A stretch of 64,000 nucleotides of DNA from Streptomyces hygroscopicus (lineage in GTDB: Bacteria > Actinomycetota > Actinomycetes > Streptomycetales > Streptomycetaceae): assembly GCA_002021875.1 (NCBI GenBank), contig CP018627.1, forward strand, positions 8,990,001 through 9,054,000, given 5' to 3'. This document shows positions 50,830 to 59,445 of the stretch, piece after piece (the first letter of the stretch is position 1; every line of letters starts with the position of its first letter). The notes beneath the pieces were generated by a model. It saw only the letters and a list, made by a program, of their open reading frames with translations, was not told the DNA's origin and made no database searches. The position numbers and the translations under genes were made by a program.

Positions 50830-51092
50830 CCGCGCGGATGACCGCCACCAGGCGCGGACCCGGGTAGCGGCCGGGTAGGTGCTGCACCGGCGCCGCCCCC
50901 CTGCGGCCCGTCCTGGTGGCGCGTGGTCGCCCTCATCCGCACGCAGGCCGTGGCGCCCCCTCGCGATGCCACCACGCGATGTCGCCCGGCTGCCGCCTCG
51001 ATACATGGGCAGGTGAGCAGCCGGGCGATCGTGGGCCGGATCGACGAACCCGACCGCGGTCCGTCCGTGTTATCCGGCCGACTTCGTGCTGT

Positions 51093-52589
51093 TCAGGCCG
51101 GGTGCGGAGCCGACTCGGCTTCGGCCGCGGCAGTGTGTCCGGCCGCGCGGCCGAACACCGCGGCACGCATGAGGGCGGCGCCACCAGGATAGTCGCCGTA
51201 GAACAGACCGCCGATGGCCTCGCCCGCCGCGTACAGACCGGGCACCGGCGCCCCGTCTGCCCCGAGCGCCCGTCCGTCCGGGTCGATCCGGATGCCGCCG
51301 AAGGTGAAGGTGAGCCCCGCCACGGCGTGGTAGGCGACGTACGGTGGCCGGTCGAGCGGTGCGGCCCAGCGGGACTTGGGCGGGGTGATGCCGGCCGTGC
51401 CGCGATCCTCACTGATGCCGTCACCGGGCGGGCAGGCGTTGTTGAACGTCTGAAGCGTGTGTGCCAGCCGGTCGGCGGGCACCCCGATCCGTTCGGCGAG
51501 CTCAGGCACCGTGTCCGCGACGACGGGCACTGCCGCGCCGGCGAACTCATCGGCCACCCGGGCCGCGGTGCGCTGGTCGAAGATCTCGAACGCCTCGCAC
51601 CCGGGCTGCGGCATGATCGCCTTGCCCATCTTCGAGTAGTTCTTGACCCATGGGCCGGGGCCCTCGTCGACGAACCGCTCGCCGTCGCGGTTGACGAGTA
51701 CGCCGAGCCAGAAGCCGTGCAGCGGGAACGGCGGCGAGGCCGCACTGCTTCCCGGTGCGGGCATGGCCGGGTCGACCGCGGCCGAATGACAGCTCGACCA
51801 GGTGCCGGCCTTGTCCGCCCCGGCGCGAAGTGCGGCCTGGATCCCGTCGCCCGTGGCCAGACGGGTGCCGCGCAGGCGCACCGTTTCCCACTCCGGTCCC
51901 AGATGCTCGCGGCGAAGTTCGCGGTTGGCCTGGAAGCCGCCGGTGGCGACCACTACGGCGTCGGCGGGTACGGTCTGGCCGCCGTCGCCGACCGTGACGC
52001 CCGTGACCCGGCCGTCGCTGTGCAGCACCTCCGCCAGCGGTGTGAACCAGCGGATCTCGACGCCGATCCGCTCGGCGTGCGCCAGTAGGGGCCGGATCAC
52101 CTCGAACCCGCGTGACATTCCCTCGCCGACGCACGTGAGGACCTGGCCGGGTGGGATGTGCAGGACGCCGCCGCGGATCTCGGCCCCCAGAGTGCGGTTG
52201 AACGTGAAGCGGACGCCTTTCGCGGCCAGCCAGCGGACGGTGTCCAACGATCGTTCGGCGAGCGCGTCGATCAGATGTGGCTCGGCTCGGCCGCCGCTCA
52301 TCGCCGACAGCTCGGCCGCGTAGGCCCGGCGGGTGTACGGCGGCGCCTCGATCCGGTCGGCTTTCATGCCCGGCTCGAAGTCCTGCGTGATCGACGTCAG
52401 ATCGTCCGGCCCGTCATAGCAGAACAGGAACAACCCGCCGGAAAAGGCGGCGTTCCCGCCGACGTCCTCGCGGCTGCCCTTTTCCAGCAGTACGACGCGG
52501 GCGCCGGCCTCGCGGGCGGAAATCGCCGCGGAGAGCCCGGTCAGACCGGCGCCGGCGACGACGATCGTGGGCGTAGGGGTTTTCGTCAC
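51093..52589 (-). CDS. FAD-dependent dehydrogenase (fumarate reductase / KstD / TcuA type)
   Basis: A 498-residue flavoprotein. FAD-binding IVVAGAGLTGLSAAISAREAGARVVLLEKG at the N-terminus; central AVVVATGGFQANRELRREHLGP; substrate-cap region HGFWLGVLVNRDGERFVDEGPG; and the C-terminal GLYAAGEAIGGLFYGDYPGGAALMRAAVFGRAAG. The set is typical of the fumarate reductase flavoprotein family that includes 3-ketosteroid dehydrogenases and tricarballylate dehydrogenase. It would introduce or remove a C=C next to a carbonyl or carboxyl. Last gene of the six-gene leftward operon; start GTG 52589 with AAGGAGG. A 263-bp gap to the MarR gene end shows nothing recognisable. Confidence 0.87.
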   Translation of the reverse strand: MTKTPTPTIVVAGAGLTGLSAAISAREAGARVVLLEKGSREDVGGNAAFSGGLFLFCYDGPDDLTSITQDFEPGMKADRIEAPPYTRRAYAAELSAMSGGRAEPHLIDALAERSLDTVRWLAAKGVRFTFNRTLGAEIRGGVLHIPPGQVLTCVGEGMSRGFEVIRPLLAHAERIGVEIRWFTPLAEVLHSDGRVTGVTVGDGGQTVPADAVVVATGGFQANRELRREHLGPEWETVRLRGTRLATGDGIQAALRAGADKAGTWSSCHSAAVDPAMPAPGSSAASPPFPLHGFWLGVLVNRDGERFVDEGPGPWVKNYSKMGKAIMPQPGCEAFEIFDQRTAARVADEFAGAAVPVVADTVPELAERIGVPADRLAHTLQTFNNACPPGDGISEDRGTAGITPPKSRWAAPLDRPPYVAYHAVAGLTFTFGGIRIDPDGRALGADGAPVPGLYAAGEAIGGLFYGDYPGGAALMRAAVFGRAAGHTAAAEAESAPHPA

Positions 52590-52708
52590 TGGTCCTCCTT
52601 GACCCGACGGGGCCTTCCCGGCCCATGGAGTTCCCGGCCCATGGAGTTGAACCGGTATGCGCAGGCCGGGGTGGCTGTGGTGCGCAGGGCACGAGTTCAC
52701 GGCCGCCG

Positions 52709-53644
52709 TCACCAGGTGAAGGCGAGCGGTGTGCCGGGCCGGCCAGTGCTCGGTACGGGACCGGTGTGCCGGACGAACCCCTTGCCGGGCACGCCGATCT
52801 CGCTGGTGAGCCAGTTCGCTGTCGCGATGAGGCGGGGCAGGTCGATACCGGTGTCCACACCGCAGCGTTCGAGCAGTTGCACGGCGTCCTCGGTGCACAG
52901 ACCCCCGCCCTGGGTGCCGGATATCGCCGGGTGGCCGCCGCTGCCGGCGAGGGAGGTGTCGATGGCGCGGATCCCGAGTTCGAGGATGGGGAGCAGGGCG
53001 GCCAGGCCCATGCCGCGGTCGTCGTGGATCTGCACGGTCAGATTTCCGGGTGGTACGTGCGTGAGCGCCGCGGTGAGGAGTTCGCGGATCTGGGGCGGTG
53101 CCGCGTAGCCGGAGGAATCCGCGAGGATCCAGTGGTCCACCCCGATGTCGAGGAGCCGCCGGGCCGGCTGCTGGAGATCTTCGCCGGTGCGCGCGGGGCC
53201 GGTTGGCCCGCCCCAGGCGAAGATGATGTAGGACCCGAGCATGATGTTCCGGTCCGCGGCGTACGCGGCCATGCGTTCCAGTTCGCGCAACGAGTCCGCT
53301 GTGGACCGTCCGATGTTGGCGCGGGCGAACTCTTCGTCGGCGGAGAGCAGGAAGTACGCCGTGTCGGCGCCCGCGTCGACCGCGCGGGCGAGCCCGCGCG
53401 TATTGCCGACACAGCAGCCGAGGCTGAGCCCGGGCACCCGCGGCACGCGGGCGAACACCTCCGCGGCGTCGGCGAGGCCCGGTACGAGGTCGGGCCGGAC
53501 GAAGGAGGACAGCTCGAACGCGCGGACGCCGGCGTCGATCAGGCGTTGCACGAGTTCGATCTTGACGTCGGTCGGGACCGCATGGTCCTGGAAGGTCAAC
53601 CGGGGCGCGATCTCGCGGATGCGCACTCCGTCGGGGAGGGACAT
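52709..53644 (-). CDS. HMG-CoA lyase-like protein with altered active-site residues
   Basis: A 311-residue DRE-TIM-type barrel. The framework is that of HMG-CoA lyase: VRIREIAPRLTFQDH, VRAFELSSFVRPDLVPGLADAAEVF, then VQIHDDRGMGLAALLPILELGIRAIDTSLAGSGGHP and GGLCTEDAVQLLERCGV. Against HMG-CoA lyase, the metal-ligand Asp of PRDGLQ is Leu (PRLTFQ), one of the two His in the HxH motif is Gln, and the catalytic Cys of GGCP is His (GGHP). It therefore probably catalyses a different aldol-type reaction or binds metal differently. It lies 9 bp after the acyl-CoA ligase gene. Confidence 0.8.
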   Translation of the reverse strand: MSLPDGVRIREIAPRLTFQDHAVPTDVKIELVQRLIDAGVRAFELSSFVRPDLVPGLADAAEVFARVPRVPGLSLGCCVGNTRGLARAVDAGADTAYFLLSADEEFARANIGRSTADSLRELERMAAYAADRNIMLGSYIIFAWGGPTGPARTGEDLQQPARRLLDIGVDHWILADSSGYAAPPQIRELLTAALTHVPPGNLTVQIHDDRGMGLAALLPILELGIRAIDTSLAGSGGHPAISGTQGGGLCTEDAVQLLERCGVDTGIDLPRLIATANWLTSEIGVPGKGFVRHTGPVPSTGRPGTPLAFTW

Positions 53645-53653
53645 GGCGGTTCC

Positions 53654-55324
53654 TCAGGCGTGGCGGGTGGGTGTGAGCCCGGCGGCGAGCGCGTCCCAGG
53701 CTTCGGTGCGGCCCTGGTTCCGCAGCTGGTGTTTGCGGACCTTGCCGTTCGGGGTGACGGGAAGCCGGTCCACGATGCGGTAGTAGCGGGGGACCATGAA
53801 GTGCGGCATCGACCGGTCGCAGTGGGCGAACAGCGCGGTGAAATCCAGCTCGTGGCCGGGTTCGAGCTGCACGATGGCGAGGACCTCGTCCTCGCCCAGC
53901 TCCGATGGCGTGCCGACGGCGGCAGCGGCGACGACGCCGGGATGGGCGAGCAGGACCGATTCGACCTCGTGGGAGGAGATGTTCTCGCCGCGGCGGCGCA
54001 ATGCGTCCTTCTTGCGGTCGATGAAGTAGAAGTAGCCGTCTTCGTCGGTGTAGCCCAGGTCGCCGGTGTGCCACCAGAGACCCTTCATGGTCGCGAGCGT
54101 CGCTTCGGGATCGCCGCGGTAGCCGGAGAACATGATGTTCGGAAGGCGGGGCCGGTACACGATCTCCCCGGCCTGACCGGGCGCGGCGCGGTGCCCGGAC
54201 TCGTCGTGGATCTCGAGCACGGACGATGCGGTGGGCAGGCCCAGCGAGCCGACCTTCCGGGCGCCGAGCGGGTTGTAGAGAACGTTCTTGATCTCGGTGA
54301 GCCCGTACCCCTCGACGACGTGTACGCCGAACCGCTCCTCGAACGGACGGAGCACTTGGGGCGGGGCGGGTGCGGCGAACACCTTCCTCGCCCGGTGCTC
54401 ACGATCGCGGTCGGACGGAGGCTGCGCCAGGAGCATCGGCAGGACGGAGCCGAGGGCGTTGAACTGGGTGACCCGGTGGGTGCGCAGCTCGTCCCAGAAC
54501 CTGCTGGCGCTGAACCGGCGCCCGAGGACCACGGTCGCCCCCGCGTAGAAGGCGTGCAGGGATATGTTGATCTGCGCGGCGCCGTGGAACAGCGGCAGAC
54601 AGGTGTAGAGCCGCTCATCGGCGGTCGTGGCCATCTGCGCCGCGCATTCGCGCGCGGCGACCAGCGGCATCAGATGCGGGTACACAACCCCCTTGCTCCG
54701 CCCGGTGGTTCCGGACGTGAGCATGATCGCGGCCGGGTCCTGCGGCGCGACGCGGGGGAGTTCCACCGCCGGGTCGCCGGCCGCGAGCAGATCCTTCCAG
54801 GTCTGTACCGTCACCCCGGGTGGGGTCCGGCAGGGGGCACCTCCCAGCGGTAGCCGGGGGAGCGGGGCGTCGTCGAGCAGTACGACCGTCTCGAGGGTTG
54901 GAGGTACCTCGGGCAGGTCGGCGACGAGCTCCAGCAGGGCCGCGTCGGTGACCAGCACCCGCACGCCGGTGCTGCGGAGCGCGTGGTCGAGGAAGGCGCC
55001 CTTGTAGGCGATGTTGATCGGGACCTCGACGGCGCCGGCGCGGGCCGCTCCCAGCCAGGCGAGCAGATATTCGGGCCGGTTGGGGAGGAAGATCCCCACC
55101 GAGTTGCCCGGGGCGACACCTGCCGCCATGAGACCGCGCGCCACGTCGGTGACTGTCGCGTCGAGCGTGCCGTAGGTCAGTTCGGTGTCGTCGAAGACGA
55201 GCGCGGGCTTGTCGGGATGTTCCGCGGCGCGAGCGGTGATGAGGCCGCCGACTGTGCCGTCGGCGAGATCGGAGAAGTCCTCCGGGCCCGGGGCGCCATT
55301 GCTCCGGGCGATGGTCGACGTCAT
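53654..55324 (-). CDS. Acyl-CoA ligase (AMP-forming)
   Basis: A 556-residue ANL-superfamily enzyme. P-loop-like LTSGTTGRSKGVVYPH (about residues 200-215), then VVEGYGLTEIKNVLYNPLG, the adenylate-binding GLWWHTGDLGYTDEDGYFYFIDRKKD and the hinge/C-terminal LRRRGENISSHEVE, with the catalytic Lys region TPNGKVRKHQLRNQG near the end. It activates a carboxylic acid as CoA thioester. The length and the YGLTE context are like FadD/caffeate-ligase enzymes; the substrate cannot be read. Its ATG overlaps the monooxygenase stop (ATGA). Confidence 0.9.
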   Translation of the reverse strand: MTSTIARSNGAPGPEDFSDLADGTVGGLITARAAEHPDKPALVFDDTELTYGTLDATVTDVARGLMAAGVAPGNSVGIFLPNRPEYLLAWLGAARAGAVEVPINIAYKGAFLDHALRSTGVRVLVTDAALLELVADLPEVPPTLETVVLLDDAPLPRLPLGGAPCRTPPGVTVQTWKDLLAAGDPAVELPRVAPQDPAAIMLTSGTTGRSKGVVYPHLMPLVAARECAAQMATTADERLYTCLPLFHGAAQINISLHAFYAGATVVLGRRFSASRFWDELRTHRVTQFNALGSVLPMLLAQPPSDRDREHRARKVFAAPAPPQVLRPFEERFGVHVVEGYGLTEIKNVLYNPLGARKVGSLGLPTASSVLEIHDESGHRAAPGQAGEIVYRPRLPNIMFSGYRGDPEATLATMKGLWWHTGDLGYTDEDGYFYFIDRKKDALRRRGENISSHEVESVLLAHPGVVAAAAVGTPSELGEDEVLAIVQLEPGHELDFTALFAHCDRSMPHFMVPRYYRIVDRLPVTPNGKVRKHQLRNQGRTEAWDALAAGLTPTRHA

Positions 55325-56349
55325 GCCAGCTCCTTCTTGGCCCGGGCCAGGAAGCCCTCCAGCGACGGGTCCCAGGCCGCTTCCGCGCCGGTCGTCACGA
55401 GGAACGTGTCGACTCCGAGCTCGCGGTACCTGCCCAGGGTGTCCAGGACGCGCTCCTCGGTGCCGACGAGCGCCTGGGAATTGGCGAAGCCGCCCAGGAG
55501 CTTGGTCAGCCCGGTCCAGAAGCAGTCGTCGTGCAACTCGTGGTCGGTGAGCGCGAGAGCCCGTTGCCGCCCGATGGAGGTGTCGGTCGACGATGAGCGC
55601 AGGAAGGTCGTGGATCCGGCGGCCTCGGCGATCTGCCGCTCCACGGCACGGGCCCGGGCCCAGGCGTCGTCGTCGGTGTCACCGATGAACAGGCGCAGAC
55701 TCAGCGAGAACCGCATGGCACGGCCGTAGCCTTCGGAGGCCGCGGTGACCCGGTCGATGCGTTCCTTCGTACCCGCGAACGGTTCCCCCCACAGCATGTA
55801 CAGGTCGGCGTGGCGGGCGCCGAAGTCCACGGCGTCGGCGCTCTCCCCGCCCATGAAGATCGGCACCTGCCCCTGCACCGGCTTGGTCTGCAGCTTCACC
55901 GCCTCGGCCGTGTAGTACTCGCCGCGGTGGTCGAAGGGAGCGGTTTCGGTCCAGGCGCGGCGGACGATGTCGAGGTACTCGACCGCCCGCCGGTAGCGAT
56001 CGGCCTTGGGCAGGTCGTCCGACTCGCGTCGCAGATCCTTGTCGGAGCCGCCCACGACCACATTGATGGCGAGCCTCCCGCGGGCCAGCACGTCGAGGGT
56101 GGCGAAGTAGCGCGCGGCGGCCACCGGCGCCATCACGCCGGGACGGTGCGCGACGATCGGCGAGAACCTCTCCGATGCCGCCAGCGCGAACGGTGCGGTG
56201 GCGTGGTTGTGCGGCCAGGTGGAGGAGTACCCGACGAGGACCCGGTCGATGGCCTGCGAGCGGTCCAGCTCCCGGACCCTGGAGATCATGCGGTCGGGGT
56301 CGGTTTCGCCGGCCTGGAGGGGCTGCAGCCCAGTGAAGAATTCGACCAT
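55321..56349 (-). CDS. Luciferase-like (LLM) flavin-dependent monooxygenase, SsuD-like
   Basis: A 342-residue TIM-barrel monooxygenase. SsuD-like blocks: SSTWPHNHATAPFALAASERFSPIVAHRPGVMAPVAAARYFATLDVLARGRLAINVVVGGSDKDLRRESDD, YRRAVEYLDIVRRAW, then PIFMGGESADAVDFGARHADLYMLWGEP and VGTEERVLDTLGRYRELGVDTFLVTT. SsuD-type enzymes use reduced FMN from a partner reductase to cleave C-S bonds of sulfonates, or to oxidise related substrates; the reductase at 49722 is the obvious partner. Starts 7 bp after the thioesterase gene. Confidence 0.88.
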   Translation of the reverse strand: MVEFFTGLQPLQAGETDPDRMISRVRELDRSQAIDRVLVGYSSTWPHNHATAPFALAASERFSPIVAHRPGVMAPVAAARYFATLDVLARGRLAINVVVGGSDKDLRRESDDLPKADRYRRAVEYLDIVRRAWTETAPFDHRGEYYTAEAVKLQTKPVQGQVPIFMGGESADAVDFGARHADLYMLWGEPFAGTKERIDRVTAASEGYGRAMRFSLSLRLFIGDTDDDAWARARAVERQIAEAAGSTTFLRSSSTDTSIGRQRALALTDHELHDDCFWTGLTKLLGGFANSQALVGTEERVLDTLGRYRELGVDTFLVTTGAEAAWDPSLEGFLARAKKELA

Positions 56350-56356
56350 GGCGTTC

Positions 56357-56857
56357 TCAGCTTTCTGCGTGGGATCCGTTGGGGGACAGTGATTGACGGG
56401 CGAGCCAGGCCCCGTGCCGGGCGAAATGGTGCGGGTGGCGTGTCCGCAGCTCGGCCCGGCCGGTGGCCAGCGCCGTGCCGGCGAGCGTCATCTCGGCGGA
56501 GACCTCCCACTGCCTGCCGGCGTGCCGGTCGATCCGGGCCAGCACCTGGACGGGCCGTTCGACCGGGACCGGGCGGAGGTAGGAGACCGCCAGCGACTTG
56601 GTGACCAGCCGCGGTTCGACCCGCAGCGCGACAACGCTGAGCACGTCGTCGAACACCGCGGCCGTCCAGCCGCCGTGGGCGACGCCGGGGCCGCCGTGCC
56701 AGGACCGTGGGCAGACGACCTCGAACCGCACCACGTCGTCCCGCGCGTCGGCGACCTCGACGCCCAGGCGGCAGGCGTCGTGCGGAGCGCAGCCGCCGCA
56801 CAGCAGCCGGCCCGACGGAGAGGGCTCGATCGCGGAGGCGTCGGGATCCTCAGACAT
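56357..56857 (-). CDS. Hotdog-fold thioesterase, PaaI type
   Basis: A 166-residue protein. The N-terminal Cys-rich turn CGGCAPHDACRLG leads to the hotdog core: HGGPGVAHGGWTAAVFDDVLSVVALRV, VTKSLAVSYLRPVPVERPVQVLARI and VSAEMTLAGTALATGRAEL. The HGG and following Asp/Glu region are those of PaaI-type acyl-CoA thioesterases. It may release or proofread CoA esters made by the ligase of the same operon. Its ATG overlaps the preceding gene by 8 bp with GGAGG upstream. Confidence 0.87.
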   Translation of the reverse strand: MSEDPDASAIEPSPSGRLLCGGCAPHDACRLGVEVADARDDVVRFEVVCPRSWHGGPGVAHGGWTAAVFDDVLSVVALRVEPRLVTKSLAVSYLRPVPVERPVQVLARIDRHAGRQWEVSAEMTLAGTALATGRAELRTRHPHHFARHGAWLARQSLSPNGSHAES

Positions 56858-57842
56858 CTGCGGCCTCCTTGCGCAGGGCCGCGACCACCGCTTCGGGCAC
56901 GTCGATGGTGCCCCGCCGGAGCGTCTCGTTCCGACGGGTCACCGAGCGGTCGAACGGCACCCGGACCGGGCGGGTGGCCTCGACGGGACGGGTGGCGCGG
57001 ACCGATTCGGCGAAGGCCGCGACCCGCTGTCGGTAGTCGTCCGGATCGGTGAGCACGCCGGGATCGAACAGCACGAGGAAGAAGCCGCAGTCCGAAACAC
57101 CCGGCGGGTCGGCGGCCGCCCCGGTCATCATGCCGAGCAGCTGGACGACCAGAGCGAGCCCGGAGCCCTTGTGCCCGCCCCACACGCCGAACGCGCCCTC
57201 GAGCGCGGCGGCCGCGTCGAGCGTCGGCACCCCGGCGGCGTCGTAGGCCTGGCGGGGGGCCAGCCTCTCCCCGAGCCGCGCCTTCAGCGTCACCTCCCCG
57301 TACATCACGGCTGAGGTGCCGATGTCCCAGATGACGGGAGTCGGCGTGGCCGGGAAACCGAAGGCGATCGGGTTGGTGCCGAACCGGGATTCGGTGCCAC
57401 CGTGCGGTGCCACCACCGCCGGCCCGCTGCCCGCGATCATCCCGGCGAGCCCGGCTTCCGCGGCCTTCTCCAGGTAGTACGAGAACATGCCGGTGTACCA
57501 GGTGTTGCGTGCGCCGACGACCGCGATGCCCTGAGCGCGGGCCTTGTCCACGGCCAGGTCCAGCGCGTGCATGCCGACGAGGTAGCCCACCTGGTCGCCG
57601 CCGTCCACGGTGGCGGACACCGGCGTCTCGGCGACGACTCGGATCGGCCGCGGCGGCGTCTCGGTGGTGCGTATGCGCTCCGCGACGGACAGCGCCCGCG
57701 CGAGCCCGCCGAAGGACAGCCCACGCAGTTCGCAGTCGAGCAAATGGTCGGCGATCGTGTCGGCGGCCCCGACGGAATGCCCGCACGCGGTCATCGCGGC
57801 CGTGACGAGCGCGCGGGCGTCGGGCAGGGGCAGTGTCGTCAT
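56850..57842 (-). CDS. Ldh-family (malate/L-lactate-type) NAD(P)-dependent dehydrogenase
   Basis: A 330-residue enzyme of the Ldh_2 family, unrelated to Rossmann lactate dehydrogenases. Marks: DHLLDCELRGLSFGGLARAL near the N-terminus, GIAVVGARNTWYTGMFSYYLEKAAEAGLAGMI, FGTNPIAFGFP, IWDIGTSAVMYGEV and AFGVWGGHKGSGLALVVQLLGMMTGA. It reduces a 2-keto acid or oxidises a 2-hydroxy acid or ureidoglycolate-like substrate. First gene of the six-gene operon; the triple operator lies directly upstream. ATG 57842 with GGAGGT 8-9 nt ahead. Confidence 0.88.
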   Translation of the reverse strand: MTTLPLPDARALVTAAMTACGHSVGAADTIADHLLDCELRGLSFGGLARALSVAERIRTTETPPRPIRVVAETPVSATVDGGDQVGYLVGMHALDLAVDKARAQGIAVVGARNTWYTGMFSYYLEKAAEAGLAGMIAGSGPAVVAPHGGTESRFGTNPIAFGFPATPTPVIWDIGTSAVMYGEVTLKARLGERLAPRQAYDAAGVPTLDAAAALEGAFGVWGGHKGSGLALVVQLLGMMTGAAADPPGVSDCGFFLVLFDPGVLTDPDDYRQRVAAFAESVRATRPVEATRPVRVPFDRSVTRRNETLRRGTIDVPEAVVAALRKEAADV

Positions 57843-57885
57843 GAGCCGACCTCCGCGGTGAGGAAACCTGGAATCCACCACTTCG

Positions 57886-57935
57886 TAAGCATGCTGAGAC
57901 GGTATAAGCGTGCATAGATGAATGCAAGCATGCTG
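57886..57935. promoter_or_regulatory. Three phased AGCATGCT-type boxes before the catabolic operon
   Basis: TAAGCATGCTGA (57886-57897), TAAGCGTGCATA (57905-57916) and CAAGCATGCTGA (near 57925-57935) have centres 19 and 20 bp apart, repeating the pattern seen at 50225-50272. They sit 44-95 bp upstream of the first gene of the operon. The remainder of 57843-58132 shows nothing else. Confidence 0.75.
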
Positions 57936-58132
57936 ATGATGCTGGTTCGGGCGGCTCGACCCGATCGAGTTCGAGGAGAACGTCGAGGAGAGGGTCGAGG
58001 AGACCTGCGAGGGGAGGTGCGACGCCGACCGGGCAGCGGACGGACGAGCGAACCCGGTGCTGCTCGTCCTGTCCGTACCCTCCGTCCTCCGTTCCGGGGC
58101 CTGGGACACTCGCGGCAGGCCCCGGGGCGAGG

Positions 58133-58540
58133 TCACATCACGGAGTCGGTCTGAAGCGGGCCCGCGGTGACGCGGAGTGTCCGGACCCGGACCGGCTCCG
58201 TGCGGTCGAGGTAGAAGATGTGCATGAACGGGGCGCGTACCACCTGCTCCGGTGCGGTCTTCTTGGCCATGGCCGCCTCACCGCGCAGCAGGAGGACGCC
58301 GTCACCCGTGGTCCAGCACTCCAGGACCTCATGGGTGATGTTCAGCGGCTCGTCGATCTTGACGAAGAACGCCTTGATGGCCTCCACGCCATGGATGTGT
58401 GCGGTGCCGAAGAACATGTCGGTGTCCTCGGTCAGCGGTGCGAAGCCCTCGTCGAACTCCAGGGTGTCGATGGCGTCCATGAACCTCAGGACCCAGTCGG
58501 GCGCGGCCGTCGCATGTGCGGTGCCTGTCATGTCTGTCAT
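58133..58540 (-). CDS. SnoaL/NTF2-like small protein
   Basis: A 135-residue protein with the NTF2-like pattern: WVLRFMDAIDTLEFDEGFAPLTEDTDMFFG at the N-terminus, HIHGVEAIKAFFVKIDEPLNITHEVLECW, GDGVLLLRGEAAMAKK and a final APFMHIFYLDRTEPVRVRTLRV strand pair. Members include polyketide cyclases, isomerases and small hydrolases; no catalytic residues can be fixed. It follows the alpha/beta hydrolase gene by 16 bp with a GGAGG site, so both form one operon under the HxlR-type boxes. Confidence 0.82.
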   Translation of the reverse strand: MTDMTGTAHATAAPDWVLRFMDAIDTLEFDEGFAPLTEDTDMFFGTAHIHGVEAIKAFFVKIDEPLNITHEVLECWTTGDGVLLLRGEAAMAKKTAPEQVVRAPFMHIFYLDRTEPVRVRTLRVTAGPLQTDSVM

Positions 58541-58556
58541 GGTGGTGGCCTCCTGA

Positions 58557-59405
58557 TCAGGCCGCGGCGGGCAGGTCGGCGAGGAAGGCGTCGATCTCGG
58601 CGTTGACGCCTTGGGGATTTTCGCGGGCGGCGAGGTGGGCGGTGTGCTGCAGCACCCGGAAGGTGCTGCCCTCGATGGCGTCGGCCATCTTCCGCACCAC
58701 ATGAACGGGGAACTGGCTGTCCTCCTCACCGGCGATGATCAGGACGGGCACGTCCTTGATGGTGTTCAGCCGGCGGTGCTCGTCCTTGCGGCCGATGAGG
58801 ATGGAGCGCAGCGCCCACGCGACCGACTTCGGGTCGTCCCGCAGGACGAACTTGGTGAACTCGACGAACTCCGGGTTGGTGGCCTCGGCGGTGGGGCCGG
58901 CGAACGCGCCACGCGCGGCCTTGGCGGCCAGCGGTGGCATTTTCGCGTGCAGCGAGAGGAACGTGGACAGTGCGGTGGCCCAGATGCTCTCGAACATGGT
59001 GGGCAGGGAGGCTGTGCAGTTGATGCCGATCGCTGCCGCGGTCCGCTGCGGGTGGTAGGCCGGGAAGACCCCGGCGAGCATGCCGCCCCAGCTGTTGCCC
59101 ACCAGGACGCACTTGTCGATGTCGAGCGCGTCGAGGATCTCGACGAGCGCGTCCGAGCAGTCCTCGAGATCGATGATCTTGCGCAGCGCGTCGGACTTGC
59201 CGTGTCCGGGGCTGTCGATGAGCACGACGCGATGGGCCGGGGCGAAGTGCTCGTACTGGTGCTGCCACATGGTGCCGTCCATCATCAGGCTCGGCCAGAA
59301 CACCATGGCGGGGCCGTCGGAACGGCCGCCGACGCGCACATTGACCAGGCCCAGTGAGGTGGGGATCAGCTTCTCGGCGGTCCCTTCGAGCCATTGCGTG
59401 GTCAT
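58557..59405 (-). CDS. Alpha/beta hydrolase
   Basis: A 282-residue enzyme. VFWPSLMMDGTMWQHQYEHFAPAHRVVLIDSPGHGKSDALRK, nucleophile Ser in VLVGNSWGGMLAGV (about residue 106), the acid in VLIIAGEEDSQFPVHVV and the His in VLQHTAHLAARENPQGV. This is the architecture of C-C hydrolases (MhpC/BphD group) and carboxylesterases; the PGHGxSD block is of the 3-oxoadipate enol-lactonase type. It may hydrolyse an ester, lactone or ring-fission product. Leads the two-gene operon whose upstream region has the 59446-59488 boxes. Confidence 0.86.
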   Translation of the reverse strand: MTTQWLEGTAEKLIPTSLGLVNVRVGGRSDGPAMVFWPSLMMDGTMWQHQYEHFAPAHRVVLIDSPGHGKSDALRKIIDLEDCSDALVEILDALDIDKCVLVGNSWGGMLAGVFPAYHPQRTAAAIGINCTASLPTMFESIWATALSTFLSLHAKMPPLAAKAARGAFAGPTAEATNPEFVEFTKFVLRDDPKSVAWALRSILIGRKDEHRRLNTIKDVPVLIIAGEEDSQFPVHVVRKMADAIEGSTFRVLQHTAHLAARENPQGVNAEIDAFLADLPAAA

Positions 59406-59445
59406 GATCAGTCCTTTCCGTGAACGGGTGAGACGTTCAAGCGAT

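Noticed and set aside
51093..54074. Extension of the FAD dehydrogenase to almost 1000 residues
   Set aside because: The extra N-terminal part runs antiphase through the HMG-CoA-lyase-like and ligase genes and has no coding character; GTG 52589 has a clear ribosome site.
57918..58154. Small plus-strand frame of 78 codons upstream of the catabolic operon
   Set aside because: It overlaps the operator boxes and its residues are Arg/Gly-rich with no ribosome site or conservation signal.
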